DNA from: UBA4479 sp963974935
GTDB taxonomy: Bacteria > Pseudomonadota > Alphaproteobacteria > Rhodospirillales > Casp-alpha2
DNA: 64,000 bases
Assembly (NCBI GenBank): GCA_963974935.1
Contig: CAXBEV010000002.1
Coordinates: 62,001 to 126,000, forward strand
Reading direction: 5' to 3'
Shown here: positions 1-9,245 of the stretch, piece by piece
Layout of the letters: the number at the start of each line of letters is the position of its first letter
How positions within the stretch are numbered: the first letter of the stretch is position 1
The notes under the pieces: generated by a model
Database searches by the model: none
What the model was told of the DNA's origin: nothing
Seen by the model: the letters and a program-made list of their open reading frames with translations, nothing else
Made by a program: the position numbers and the translations under genes

Positions 1-8
1 CTCCCTAG

Positions 9-42
9 AAAAAAGCCGCAGCCCGGTGTGTCGGGCTGCGGC
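9..42 (-). terminator. Rho-independent terminator after sucD
   Basis: An 11-bp perfect inverted repeat (15-25 with 32-42, GC-rich, 6-nt loop) is followed on the minus strand by six T residues (9-14). It lies 8 bp past the sucD stop codon, so it should end the mdh-sucC-sucD transcript or attenuate it before whatever lies to the left of the window, which in many alphaproteobacteria is sucA. Confidence 0.9.
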
Positions 43-49
43 GTCTTGC

Positions 50-925
50 TCAACCCTTAAGGGCTGCCAACATTGTTTCGCCGATCCCTGCCGGACTGTC
101 CGTGACATAAATGCCCGCAGACTTCATGGCTTCGATCTTATCCCCTGCGCCGCCTTTGCCGCCGGAGATAATCGCGCCCGCATGCCCCATACGTCGACCG
201 GGCGGTGCGGTAAGACCGGCAATAAAGCCGACCACTGGTTTTTTGTTTTTACGGTCGATCAACAACTGCGCACCGTCTTCTTCTGCAGAGCCGCCGATTT
301 CGCCGATCATCACGATGCTTTCGGTGGCATCGTCAGCCAGGAACATTTCCAGGCAGTCCACGAAGTTGGTGCCGTTGACCGGGTCACCGCCGATACCGAT
401 ACACGTCGTCTGACCCAGGCCGACAGCGGTGGTCTGTGCAACAGCTTCATAGGTCAGCGTGCCGGAACGCGACACGATGCCGACCGAGCCTTCGCGATGA
501 ATATGACCCGGCATAATGCCGATCTTGCACTGACCCGGCGTGATCACGCCCGGACAGTTCGGGCCGATCAGACGTGTCTTGGATGTCGACAGCGCGCGCT
601 TTACTTTGACCATATCCAACACCGGAATACCCTCGGTGATACACACGACCAACGGGATTTCCGCATCAATGGCTTCCAAAATTGCATCCGCAGCAAACGG
701 CGGCGGCACATAAATCACAGATGCATTCGCACCCGTTTTTTCGACCGCATCAGCAACGGTGTCGAACACCGGCAAATCAAGGTGCTTGGAGCCGCCTTTA
801 CCTGGCGTCACGCCACCGACCATCTGCGTGCCGTACGCAATCGCTTGTTCGGAATGGAAGGTGCCCTGCGCGCCGGTAAAGCCCTGGCAGATGACCTTGG
901 TGTTCTTATCAATGAGAACGGACAT
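50..925 (-). CDS. sucD: Succinyl-CoA ligase (ADP/GDP-forming) subunit alpha
   Basis: The 291-aa product is the alpha subunit of succinyl-CoA synthetase, which converts succinyl-CoA to succinate with substrate-level phosphorylation in the TCA cycle. The N-terminal CoA-binding Rossmann domain begins with the typical TKVICQGFTG segment. The phosphorylated active-site histidine is His248 in the GHAGAIISGG motif. Length matches the family (about 290 aa). The ATG overlaps the sucC stop codon by one base (TGATG), so the two subunits are translationally coupled. A strong terminator follows directly. Confidence 0.98.
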   Translation of the reverse strand: MSVLIDKNTKVICQGFTGAQGTFHSEQAIAYGTQMVGGVTPGKGGSKHLDLPVFDTVADAVEKTGANASVIYVPPPFAADAILEAIDAEIPLVVCITEGIPVLDMVKVKRALSTSKTRLIGPNCPGVITPGQCKIGIMPGHIHREGSVGIVSRSGTLTYEAVAQTTAVGLGQTTCIGIGGDPVNGTNFVDCLEMFLADDATESIVMIGEIGGSAEEDGAQLLIDRKNKKPVVGFIAGLTAPPGRRMGHAGAIISGGKGGAGDKIEAMKSAGIYVTDSPAGIGETMLAALKG

Positions 926-2121
926 CAGCTGGCCTCCTTCACGGCTTTGACAATCTTTTCGGCGGCGTCGCTAAGGTTGTCGGCAGACGTGATTGCGAGA
1001 CCACTCGCTGCCAAAATTTCTTTGCCCTTTTCGACGTTGGTGCCTTCAAGGCGAACGACCAACGGCACACCGATGTTGACCTCTTTGGCCGCAGCCACAA
1101 CGCCGTCGGCAATCACGTCACAACGCATGATGCCACCGAAGATGTTGACCAGAATGCCTTCAACGTTCGGATCACCCAAAATGATCTTAAACGCCTCGGT
1201 CACCCGTTCCTTGGTGGCGCCGCCACCGACATCCAGGAAGTTCGCCGGATCGCTGCCGTACAGCTTGATGATGTCCATGGTCGCCATCGCCAAACCGGCG
1301 CCGTTGACCATGCAGCCGATCTTGCCGTCGAGTTTGATGTAGTTGAGTTCATGCTTGGCAGCTTCGAGTTCTGCCGGATCTTCCTCGTCCTCATCGCGCA
1401 TCTCTTCGACGTCGGGATGACGATACAGCGCGTTATCATCAAAACCGACCTTAGCGTCGAGCGCAATCACGTCGCCGGCACCGGTGACCACCAGTGGGTT
1501 GATTTCAACCATCGAGCAATCCAGATCGGTGAACGCTTTATACAACGCCATGATGAATTTCGACGCCGACTTGATCTGCGCACCTTCGAGACCGAGCCCG
1601 AATGCGATTTTGCGGGCGTGAAACGGCATAATGCCGGTCGCCGGATCAATCGCGACTTTAATGATTTTCTCAGGTGTCGCGTGTGCGACTTCTTCGATTT
1701 CCATGCCGCCTTCGGTCGATGCCATGAACGTCAACTGCGACGTTTCACGATCGAGCAACATGCCGAGGTAAAGTTCGCGGGCGATGTCGCAGCCTTCTTC
1801 GACGTACAGCCGCTTGACCTCTTTACCCGCAGGTCCGGTCTGCTTGGTAATCAAGATATGACCAAGCATCTCTTCGGCGTTTTCTTTAACTTCAGCGACC
1901 GTCTTAGAGACCCGCACGCCGCCCTTACCTTCGGGCTTGTCCTTGAAGCGCCCGGCACCGCGGCCACCGGCGTGGATTTGCGACTTCACGACGCAGAGCC
2001 CACCGCCCAATGTCTCAGCAGCTTTGACCGCTTCGTCGATGGTGTACGCCACGTGGCCTTTCGGCACGGCAACACCGTACTTAGCAAGCAACTGCTTGCC
2101 CTGATATTCGTGAATATTCAT
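925..2121 (-). CDS. sucC: Succinyl-CoA ligase (ADP-forming) subunit beta
   Basis: The 398-aa product is the beta subunit, with an N-terminal ATP-grasp nucleotide-binding domain (starting MNIHEYQGKQLL) and a C-terminal CoA-ligase domain containing the NIFGGIMRCD segment. I chose the ATG at 2121 because it gives the canonical MNIHEYQ start; an upstream in-frame start would add ten non-conserved residues. It sits 74 bp downstream of mdh and overlaps sucD by one base, so the three genes probably form one transcript supplying TCA-cycle enzymes. Confidence 0.98.
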   Translation of the reverse strand: MNIHEYQGKQLLAKYGVAVPKGHVAYTIDEAVKAAETLGGGLCVVKSQIHAGGRGAGRFKDKPEGKGGVRVSKTVAEVKENAEEMLGHILITKQTGPAGKEVKRLYVEEGCDIARELYLGMLLDRETSQLTFMASTEGGMEIEEVAHATPEKIIKVAIDPATGIMPFHARKIAFGLGLEGAQIKSASKFIMALYKAFTDLDCSMVEINPLVVTGAGDVIALDAKVGFDDNALYRHPDVEEMRDEDEEDPAELEAAKHELNYIKLDGKIGCMVNGAGLAMATMDIIKLYGSDPANFLDVGGGATKERVTEAFKIILGDPNVEGILVNIFGGIMRCDVIADGVVAAAKEVNIGVPLVVRLEGTNVEKGKEILAASGLAITSADNLSDAAEKIVKAVKEAS

Positions 2122-2195
2122 GCCCAATCCCCGGTTGTCCCCGCCGGGCACCGCATGTGCGGCAAACCCGGTCGGGTGTTTTTCTCTCGGTCGGT

Positions 2196-3176
2196 CTATT
2201 TTTTAGCCGGCTTCTTTTTCGCTTCAGCTTTGACCTTTTTAACGACGGCGGCCAATTCTTGGACCGCTTTCACTGATTTCTTGAACATCGCGCGTTCCGA
2301 CGCATCAAGCTTGATCTCAACGATCCGCTCGACGCCGTTCGCACCGATGACCACCGGCACACCGACATAAATGCCTTTAACGCCGTATTCACCGTTCAAA
2401 TAAGCCGCACACGGCAGCACGCGCTTTTTATCTTTGAGATAGCTTTCCGCCATCGCAATCGCCGACGACGCCGGTGCATAGAATGCCGAACCGGTTTTCA
2501 GCAGTGATACGATCTCGCCGCCGCCCATCCGGGTCCGCTGCACGATGTCATCCAACTGCTTTTGCGTGATCCATTTCATCTTCACCAGATCCGGCAACGG
2601 AATACCGGCAACGGTGGAATAGCGAACCGACGGCACCATGGTATCACCGTGCCCGCCGAGCACGAACGCGGTGACGTCTTCGACTGAGACGTTCATCGCT
2701 TCGGCCAGGAAGTATTGGAACCGCGCGCTGTCCAAAACGCCGGCCATGCCGACGACTTTGTTGTGCGGCAGGCCACTGGCATCCCGCAACACGCCGACCA
2801 TGACGTCGAGCGGGTTGGTGATGCAGATCACGAAGGCTTTGGGTGCATGTTTTTTAATGCCGGCGCCGACTTGTTCCATGACGCTGGTGTTAATGCCGAT
2901 CAGGTCGTCGCGGCTCATACCTGGTTTGCGGGCAACACCTGCGGTGACGATAATCACGTCGGCACCTTTGATGCCAGCGTAACCTTTGGTGCCAACCAAT
3001 TTAGAATCGAAGCCTTCGACCGGCGAGCTTTGCGCGATGTCCAGCGCCTTGCCCTGCGGAATGCCATCTGCGATGTCGAACAAAACAACGTCGCCAAGGT
3101 CTTTCAACCCAACCAAATGCGCGAGCGTGCCGCCGATGTTACCGGCGCCGATCAGCGCGATTTTGTTTCTTGCCAT
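2196..3176 (-). CDS. mdh: Malate dehydrogenase (NAD, LDH-like type)
   Basis: The 326-aa product oxidises malate to oxaloacetate in the cytoplasm. The NAD-binding loop GAGNIGG lies near residues 10-16, the substrate arginines are in the VARKPGMSRDD loop (residues 81-91), and the catalytic His176 is in GGHGDTMVP. The start at 3176 (MARNKIALIG) is favoured over an upstream in-frame ATG because a GAGGA sequence lies about 8 bases before it. The C-terminus ends in a lysine-rich tail (AEAKKKPAKK), slightly longer than the usual 320 aa. It is the first gene of mdh-sucC-sucD. Confidence 0.97.
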   Translation of the reverse strand: MARNKIALIGAGNIGGTLAHLVGLKDLGDVVLFDIADGIPQGKALDIAQSSPVEGFDSKLVGTKGYAGIKGADVIIVTAGVARKPGMSRDDLIGINTSVMEQVGAGIKKHAPKAFVICITNPLDVMVGVLRDASGLPHNKVVGMAGVLDSARFQYFLAEAMNVSVEDVTAFVLGGHGDTMVPSVRYSTVAGIPLPDLVKMKWITQKQLDDIVQRTRMGGGEIVSLLKTGSAFYAPASSAIAMAESYLKDKKRVLPCAAYLNGEYGVKGIYVGVPVVIGANGVERIVEIKLDASERAMFKKSVKAVQELAAVVKKVKAEAKKKPAKK

Positions 3177-3393
3177 GAATAAGTCCTCGTTTGTCACACT
3201 ACCAGTTGGCTTATTGAACAGCCCCGCCCAAAAAGTCCTCCGAGAGTCGTACCCCCTTTCAAAAAGCAGAGCAAGGTTTCACGGGGTGTTATCAGGGGAT
3301 TCCCAGGGGTTTTAGGCGCAATAGTCGTCTTAATTGGACTTTTGCGTCCGCTTTTACCTAACAATGCGAAAGTATGGTCGGATTGCGAACAAA

Positions 3394-4626
3394 CTAGGCG
3401 CTACGTTGGCCACCTAAGGCTTGCAGCATAAACGTGAACACAGCCGCGATCAGAAGAAATCCAAACGCCACCATGAGACAACCTTCGATCCCACCCCACT
3501 GATAGGCCGCACCCGACAACAATGTGCCGAGCAAGCGGCCAACAGCATTGGCCGCATAATAAAAGCCGACGTTGAGAGTGACGCCGTCGCGCTCGGAATA
3601 CGCCAAGATAAGATACGAATGAACAGCGGAATTCACGGCGAAGACGGCACCAAAAATCGCCAACCCGACAACCAACACAAGCGTCGCCGATAGGCTAGAG
3701 AACACGTCAAAACTCAGGCCTGAGATCATCACCAGCGGGGTCAGCGCCAGCAGCACAATCCAAATCGCTGCCGCGCGCACTTCACTGGACCGGCCATCGG
3801 GCGAACTTTTAGTGAGCTTTGGCGCGAACGCCTGCACAGCGCCATATCCGATAACCCATAGCGCCATGAAACCGCCGACTTCGTTGAACGTCCAGCCAGC
3901 TTGATCATACAGATACACCGGCACGCCGACCACGAACCATACATCGCGGGCGCCGAACAAAAACACGCGCGCGGCAGACAGTAGATTGATGGCCCGGGAC
4001 TTTGAAAAGATGTCGACCAACTTTGCTTTTTGCGACGCTTTGCCCATGACGGCATCGACAAAGGCCAAAGCCATCACCAAGATCACCGCGAGGAAGCCGG
4101 CCATGGCATACAGCCCGCCCGCAAAACCGAGCGTCGACAACAAAACCGCGCCCAGAAAAAACCCAAGCCCTTTGATCGCATTCTTTGATCCGGTCAACAG
4201 CGCCACCCACTTGTATAGTGCGCCGTGCGCATCGCTAGGAAGCACCAGTTTGATGGCACTTTTAGAACTCATTTTGGTGAGGTCCTTGGCGACCCCGGAG
4301 ATTCCCTGCACCAGCAACACATACGTGACGGAGACTGCTGCCGACCAATCGGGCTGCAACGCCGACAGCGCGAATAAGGCTGCGACTTGCATACTCAAGC
4401 CCAACGTTAATGTCAGCTTGAGCCCGAACCGACTGGCAATCCAGCCACCGCCCGCATTGGTGACGATGCCCATGAATTCATAAATTAAGAACAGCAGCGC
4501 TAATTGAAACGATGAATAGCCAAGGGCATGAAAGTGCAACAGCACCAACATCCTCAGCGCCCCATCACTGAGCATAAAGCCCCAATAGGCAGCCGTGACG
4601 ATGGCGTAGTTTCGGATATCGAGCAT
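3394..4626 (-). CDS. arsJ: Organoarsenical efflux MFS transporter ArsJ
   Basis: The 410-aa multi-spanning protein has the hallmarks of ArsJ: an N-terminal YWGFMLSDGALRMLVLLHFH stretch, the KMSSKSAIKL segment near residue 118, and LSAARVFLFGARDVWFVVG in the middle. ArsJ in Pseudomonas aeruginosa exports 1-arseno-3-phosphoglycerate, the unstable product made from arsenate by a partner GAPDH. That partner is encoded 37 bp upstream in the same direction (4664-5728), which strongly supports the call over a generic sugar MFS carrier. An AAGG sequence precedes the ATG. No ArsR repressor or ArsC reductase gene is found in the window. Confidence 0.93.
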   Translation of the reverse strand: MLDIRNYAIVTAAYWGFMLSDGALRMLVLLHFHALGYSSFQLALLFLIYEFMGIVTNAGGGWIASRFGLKLTLTLGLSMQVAALFALSALQPDWSAAVSVTYVLLVQGISGVAKDLTKMSSKSAIKLVLPSDAHGALYKWVALLTGSKNAIKGLGFFLGAVLLSTLGFAGGLYAMAGFLAVILVMALAFVDAVMGKASQKAKLVDIFSKSRAINLLSAARVFLFGARDVWFVVGVPVYLYDQAGWTFNEVGGFMALWVIGYGAVQAFAPKLTKSSPDGRSSEVRAAAIWIVLLALTPLVMISGLSFDVFSSLSATLVLVVGLAIFGAVFAVNSAVHSYLILAYSERDGVTLNVGFYYAANAVGRLLGTLLSGAAYQWGGIEGCLMVAFGFLLIAAVFTFMLQALGGQRSA

Positions 4627-4663
4627 CTTGTGCCTTAGGTTAATTCAACGACTAATTGAGTGG

Positions 4664-5728
4664 CTAATTAAGTGACTGGGCGACCTTTGCCGTCAATTCG
4701 TAAAGCCTTGTCGCGTAGCCCATTTCGTTATCGTACCATGCTAAAATTTTCACCTGCGTGCCTGCCGTGACCATGGTGGTTTGCGCATCAACAATCGCCG
4801 AATGCAGGTCGCCACGATAGTCGGTTGAGACCAGCGGTCGCGTTTCAAAGGCAAGGATACCTTTGAGGGCTCCCTCGGCGGCGCTGCGCAAAAGACCGTT
4901 CACTTCGTTGACCGAGGTTTCCCGCACAACCTCGAACACGCAGTCGGTGATCGACGCATTCAACAGCGGCACCCGCACGGCGACCCCGTCGAGCTTGCCT
5001 TTGAGTTCCGGAAAAATCATCGTGATCGCGGTCGCAGAGCCGGTCGACGTCGGGATTAAATTCAACAATGCCGAACGCGCACGGCGCATGTCCTTCATCG
5101 GCTTATCGAGCACGGTCTGTGTATTTGTTACATCGTGGATCGTCGTGATCATGCCGTGCTTGATGCCGATGCCTTCGTGAACAACTTTGACCACCGGGGC
5201 CAGGCAGTTCGTGGTGCAGGACGCCGCCGTCACTAAGTCATGAACAGCCGGATCATATAGGTCGTCGTTCACACCCATAACGATATTCAGCGCATCATCT
5301 TTAACCGGTGCAGACACCACGATCTTTTTAACGCCGGCCGCATAATACGGCGCCAGGGCTTCGCGGGTTTTGAATTTGCCCGAACACTCGATGACCACAT
5401 CTATACCCATTGCCGCCCAGTCGACGTCAGCTGGGTTGGCGATGCGCGAATAACTGATCTGCTTGCCGGCGATATCTATACGATCTTCACCCATTGCTTC
5501 GACGGCGACCGGCCAACGACCGTGCACGCTGTCAAAAGCCAGCAAGTGCGCCGACATCTCAGCGCTGCCGTTCGGCTCGTTGATGTGCACGATATCCAGC
5601 ACGCCCGCTCCCCACGCGTTACCCGGCGCAGTCAACGTGTCAGCACGAGCCGGATTAAAGCCCCACGCGGCACGAATCGCCAACCGACCCATACGCCCAA
5701 AACCATTAATGGCAACTTTGACCGTCAT
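4664..5728 (-). CDS. gap: ArsJ-associated glyceraldehyde-3-phosphate dehydrogenase
   Basis: The 354-aa enzyme carries the NAD-binding start VAINGFGRMGRL and the catalytic SCTTNC motif with Cys171. The HLLAFDSVHGRW segment and its position next to arsJ mark it as the arsenate-resistance GAPDH rather than the glycolytic one. It is expected to use arsenate in place of phosphate to make 1-arseno-3-phosphoglycerate for export by ArsJ. An apparent insertion of about 20 residues (roughly 24-43, Gly/Ala-rich) sits between the first helix and the VHINE strand, which I recall being shorter in relatives. It is the first gene of the pair; a possible Pho-box-like repeat lies upstream (5799-5816). Confidence 0.92.
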   Translation of the reverse strand: MTVKVAINGFGRMGRLAIRAAWGFNPARADTLTAPGNAWGAGVLDIVHINEPNGSAEMSAHLLAFDSVHGRWPVAVEAMGEDRIDIAGKQISYSRIANPADVDWAAMGIDVVIECSGKFKTREALAPYYAAGVKKIVVSAPVKDDALNIVMGVNDDLYDPAVHDLVTAASCTTNCLAPVVKVVHEGIGIKHGMITTIHDVTNTQTVLDKPMKDMRRARSALLNLIPTSTGSATAITMIFPELKGKLDGVAVRVPLLNASITDCVFEVVRETSVNEVNGLLRSAAEGALKGILAFETRPLVSTDYRGDLHSAIVDAQTTMVTAGTQVKILAWYDNEMGYATRLYELTAKVAQSLN

Positions 5729-5798
5729 TTTATTGCGCGTCCTCTCAACATAAAGCCCATTTGTTTGCTGTCATGGCTGGCATCCAACCGGCATTCAA

Positions 5799-5816
5799 AT
5801 GAAACTTCAATGACAA
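5799..5816 (-). promoter_or_regulatory. Candidate Pho-box-like direct repeat upstream of gap-arsJ
   Basis: On the minus strand two 7-mers, TTGTCAT and GTTTCAT, are separated by four A/T-rich bases, giving the 11-bp period of PhoB-binding half-sites (consensus near CTGTCAT). It lies about 70 bp upstream of the gap start. The second half-site departs from the consensus, so this is a weak candidate seen only by eye. No ArsR-type operator was recognised here. Confidence 0.25.
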
Positions 5817-5861
5817 TCGTCGGCGAAGGTTACTAAGTGACCGTAACAAATTCACCGAGCG

Positions 5862-7004
5862 TTATTTATCAAAATATTCTTTTTGGTGCGACTGAGCGAT
5901 ATAGTCCGCAGACTGCATTTCCATCAGCCGTGACACGGTGCGTTCAAATTCAAATGCGCCATCGCCTTCGGTATACAGTTCGATCGGCGGCACGGCAGCC
6001 GTACAGATCAGGTTGACCTTGGCTTCATACAGCGCATCGATCAGCGTCACGAAACGTTTTGCCTCGTTTCGGTTATGCGGGCCGAGTTTCGGAATGCCGC
6101 TGATCATCAGCGTATGAAAGCGCCCGGCGATGGCAAGGTAATCGCCAGGACCGAGCGGCTTTGCGCACAATTCGTCAAAGTCGACGAACGCCACGCCTTC
6201 AGCCGTCTTGGCAATATGCACCTCGCGCCCGTTCACGATAAGTGTGGTCGGATTTGCCGTCGCACCGACGGTCAAGCTGGCAAAATCTTCATCCAACTTT
6301 TGCCGTGCTGCTTCGTCATCGGGGCTCAGATATGCCTCCATACCCTTAAGACGTTCCAAGCGATAATCGCGCGCCGCCGACACCTCCATGACCGCCATTC
6401 TATCCATCAAGATATCGATAAACGGCAAGAAGCGTTCGCGCTGTAAACCGTCTTTATACAAGTCTTTCGGGTGCCGGTTTGAGGTCGCAACGACCACCGC
6501 ACCGGCGGCGAACATCGCTTCGAACAAACGCCCTAAGATCATCGCATCGGCAATGTCGGTTACATGAAATTCGTCAAAGCACAGCAGCCACGCTTTATCG
6601 ACGATGACCCGCGCCAACGCCTGCACGGCATCTTTTTCACCGCCAACACGGCCGGCTTTTTGGGCTTCGCGGAACGCATGCAGACGGCGATGCACTTCTT
6701 GCATAAATGCATGAAAGTGGACGCGTTGTTTTTGCTCGACCGGGGCATGCTCAAAAAACAAATCCATGACCATGGACTTGCCGCGCCCGACACCACCCCA
6801 CAAATACAGGCCCTTTGGCGACGGTTGCGGCTTGGCGCCTATCCCAAGGCGCGCCGCCCAGCCTTGCTTGCCCATCTGCCCCCGATACGTCGACAGCGAT
6901 TGGCCAAGCGCATCCAGTGTATCCATTGCATGTGCCTGCGCTGCGTCTGCATTGATCGCACCGCTATCGACGAGGGCAAGGTATTCCCGTTTTGGCGAAG
7001 ACAT
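5862..7004 (-). CDS. zapE: Cell division protein ZapE (AFG1-family ATPase)
   Basis: The 380-aa P-loop ATPase has Walker A GGVGRGKS at residues 70-77 and a Walker B-type LLCFDEFHVTD at about 140-150, followed by the sensor-like VVATSNRHPKDLYKDGLQR segment typical of the ZapE/AFG1 family. ZapE binds FtsZ and affects Z-ring stability in E. coli; the eukaryotic AFG1/LACE1 relatives act in mitochondria. Length fits the family (about 375 aa). It lies 20 bp downstream of the COG4091 oxidoreductase gene in the same direction, so the two may be co-transcribed. Confidence 0.95.
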   Translation of the reverse strand: MSSPKREYLALVDSGAINADAAQAHAMDTLDALGQSLSTYRGQMGKQGWAARLGIGAKPQPSPKGLYLWGGVGRGKSMVMDLFFEHAPVEQKQRVHFHAFMQEVHRRLHAFREAQKAGRVGGEKDAVQALARVIVDKAWLLCFDEFHVTDIADAMILGRLFEAMFAAGAVVVATSNRHPKDLYKDGLQRERFLPFIDILMDRMAVMEVSAARDYRLERLKGMEAYLSPDDEAARQKLDEDFASLTVGATANPTTLIVNGREVHIAKTAEGVAFVDFDELCAKPLGPGDYLAIAGRFHTLMISGIPKLGPHNRNEAKRFVTLIDALYEAKVNLICTAAVPPIELYTEGDGAFEFERTVSRLMEMQSADYIAQSHQKEYFDK

Positions 7005-7024
7005 TGACGTGCGCGCCTGTGTTG

Positions 7025-8392
7025 TCAGCCCGCGGCGCGTGCCGACACGGCACCCGTGGCAAACATCGTTTCCATCTCGCGCCGCGCACGATACGCCGCG
7101 CTGTCCGCCGGTGCTTCAACGTCAGTCCAGCAGATCACCGCATCTTTAGGCAACGGATGCTTTAGGGTGACCCCGTGCGCCAAGCCAATCGGCACCGCGC
7201 CGACATCCCGAGACTCCGTCGCAGCCATTAAGCGGCCCCATACCGTAAAGCCACCTTCGCCGTCTAATGTCTCGCCTGCTTCAAGATCGCGTTTGGCGAC
7301 CGCGACCACATCGCCGGTCCAGCCACGCGGTGCCCCCGTGGGCAGCCCCATCAGTCCGGCCCAAGCAACGCTTATACCAAGCTCCAACCCGATCAGATGA
7401 TACGGGCGCCACATCGCCGAATACTGACCGCTATCATCGGTCAAAAGGCCGTAATCAGCAAAGCAGCGTTTAACGTAATCGCTCGGCGCTTCAAACGTCA
7501 CATAGACACCCCAGCGTAGATCGTCAGCGATGTCTTGCCCGTCGCGGGCTCGGCTTGAGACGACCTCAACCTGGCCTTTATGATCCAAAACCCCACCGGC
7601 ACTTTTCGGAATCAACGTAGAGGCGAGCTTCGACGTGCCACATGGCGGAAATGCGAGACCACCGCCCGGCACGCTCAGTTCACACGCGTTGGCAACGGCG
7701 GCCATTTCAATCGCCGACTTGGTGCCGTCCAAAAACGAGTTAAACATTTTCGCGTTCATGCCGCTGGCCGCCGCACGCTCGGCGGTGAGGCCGTAGTAAT
7801 CCCACACCGTGTCCGGCGTCGAATAATGGAACTCCGGCATATACAAGGTACCCTTGCCGGCAGCGACGACTTCAAAGCCAGCAGCCCGTGCCCAATCCAC
7901 CTGCTCGGCAATCAATGAAGGTTGATCGCCATAGGCCAACGTATAGACGACACCAGCCTGATCGGCTTTGTGCTTCAACAGCGGCCCAACCAAAACGTCG
8001 GCTTCGACATTGACCATCACCACGTGGCGACCCCGCTCGAATGCAGAGAGCGCATGGCGAACACCGACCTCAGGAACGCCAGTAGCTTCGATCACAACAT
8101 CGAGGCCGCCTGCGTTAATAAGGCCCTCGCTATCATCGGTCACCCAGGTGCTGCCCTGCGCCAATGCCTTTGCCGCTGACGTGGCGTCAAACTGTTCTTC
8201 GGGCCAACCGGTCTCGGTCAACGCGGCACGCGCACGCTTGGTATCCAAATCGGCAAGAGCCAAAAGATGCAAGCCGGGTGTGCGACGCACTTGCGACAGG
8301 AACATGGTGCCGAACTTACCGGCACCGATAAGACCAACGCGGAGCGGACGGTCCTGTTCGGCCCGTTCGCCCAATAGGTGACTGAGATTCAT
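7025..8392 (-). CDS. Homoserine dehydrogenase-like oxidoreductase with C-terminal SAF domain (COG4091 type)
   Basis: The 455-aa protein starts with a Rossmann NAD(P)-binding fold (VGLIGAGKFGTMFL, residues 19-32), continues with a homoserine-dehydrogenase-like region (DVVIEATGVPEVG near 105), and ends with a SAF-like domain (KRDLEAGETLDGEGG near 370). This domain order matches the family often labelled predicted homoserine dehydrogenase or misnamed FlgA-like. Its substrate is not evident; relatives act on sugar-acid or branched-chain intermediates. It is not part of a threonine operon here. It precedes zapE by 20 bp. Confidence 0.8.
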   Translation of the reverse strand: MNLSHLLGERAEQDRPLRVGLIGAGKFGTMFLSQVRRTPGLHLLALADLDTKRARAALTETGWPEEQFDATSAAKALAQGSTWVTDDSEGLINAGGLDVVIEATGVPEVGVRHALSAFERGRHVVMVNVEADVLVGPLLKHKADQAGVVYTLAYGDQPSLIAEQVDWARAAGFEVVAAGKGTLYMPEFHYSTPDTVWDYYGLTAERAAASGMNAKMFNSFLDGTKSAIEMAAVANACELSVPGGGLAFPPCGTSKLASTLIPKSAGGVLDHKGQVEVVSSRARDGQDIADDLRWGVYVTFEAPSDYVKRCFADYGLLTDDSGQYSAMWRPYHLIGLELGISVAWAGLMGLPTGAPRGWTGDVVAVAKRDLEAGETLDGEGGFTVWGRLMAATESRDVGAVPIGLAHGVTLKHPLPKDAVICWTDVEAPADSAAYRARREMETMFATGAVSARAAG

Positions 8393-8468
8393 GATTGCCT
8401 CCGTAATCTGAGGCGCACTGTAACATTGCGGACGGCGGCTTGAAATACCGCTGAACCGACGACGGAAA

Positions 8469-9104
8469 CTAGCCGGATTGAGCGTCCAACATCATGCGTG
8501 CGGTCTCCCGATCCCCTTCGTGAGGACTGTTCATGAGCGCCCTCGTGACACCCTCAATATCGGCGGCGCTGCGGTTTTGGCTCAACTTCAGTTTGCTCTC
8601 GATATTTTCTATCGGCATCTCAAACGCAACGATCGCTTTAAGCTGACGCTGGATGCGTTCCTCAGTTAGGCGCTCCATCGACCAATTGCCGGTCTCAGGG
8701 CTTTCGAACGCCGCCACCAAGTCGGCCAATGCGGCGCGGGCCGCCGTCATGTCATCCATCGCCATCGGACAACCGTGCACATGCACAGCCGCATAGTTCC
8801 ACGTCGGCACCATTTCAGGCGTGTCATACCATGTCGGTGACACATAGGCGTCGGGACCCGAGAAAATCGCCACCGCCGGGGTTTTGCCGTCGAACGTTTT
8901 CCAATGCGGGTTGGCGCGCGCCACGTGGCCGATCAAGCAAGGTCCCGACGGGGTATCGCGGATCAACAACGGTAGGTGCGTTACCTCAGGCGGCGCCCCC
9001 GATGAAGAAGACGTCATCAAGATCGCGAACGGGTGGGCTTTAATAATGTCAGCGGCTTTGGCCGTATTCGGATCAGCGAAATGGTTCGGAATATACATGG
9101 TCAT
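8469..9104 (-). CDS. FMN-binding negative transcriptional regulator (PaiB family)
   Basis: The 211-aa protein has the PaiB family hallmarks: an N-terminal MYIPNHF, the YVSPTWY segment near residue 88 and the VPTWNYAAVHVHG segment near 100. PaiB proteins have a split-barrel flavin fold. Bacillus subtilis PaiB was reported as a repressor of degradative enzymes and sporulation, but members may also act as FMN-linked enzymes. An alternative start two codons in (MYIPNHF) cannot be excluded. It lies 76 bp upstream of the COG4091 gene and divergently from the DUF6494 gene. Confidence 0.88.
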   Translation of the reverse strand: MTMYIPNHFADPNTAKAADIIKAHPFAILMTSSSSGAPPEVTHLPLLIRDTPSGPCLIGHVARANPHWKTFDGKTPAVAIFSGPDAYVSPTWYDTPEMVPTWNYAAVHVHGCPMAMDDMTAARAALADLVAAFESPETGNWSMERLTEERIQRQLKAIVAFEMPIENIESKLKLSQNRSAADIEGVTRALMNSPHEGDRETARMMLDAQSG

Positions 9105-9245
9105 GTCCGTCGGTCGTTGTCGGGGCGGCGCGCTGTTCCTATAGTGCCGGGAACGAGGCTTTATGTGCGGGATAAATGGCTCCCCCGCGAGAGCCGTTTT
9201 GCGTGAGTATTATAGAGCCATTTTTTTCAAATACGGGAGCACATC

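Noticed and set aside
26..1342. Long plus-strand reading frame opposite sucD/sucC
   Set aside because: It is an antisense shadow of two clearly conserved TCA genes in biased codon usage; the translation has no family-like features.
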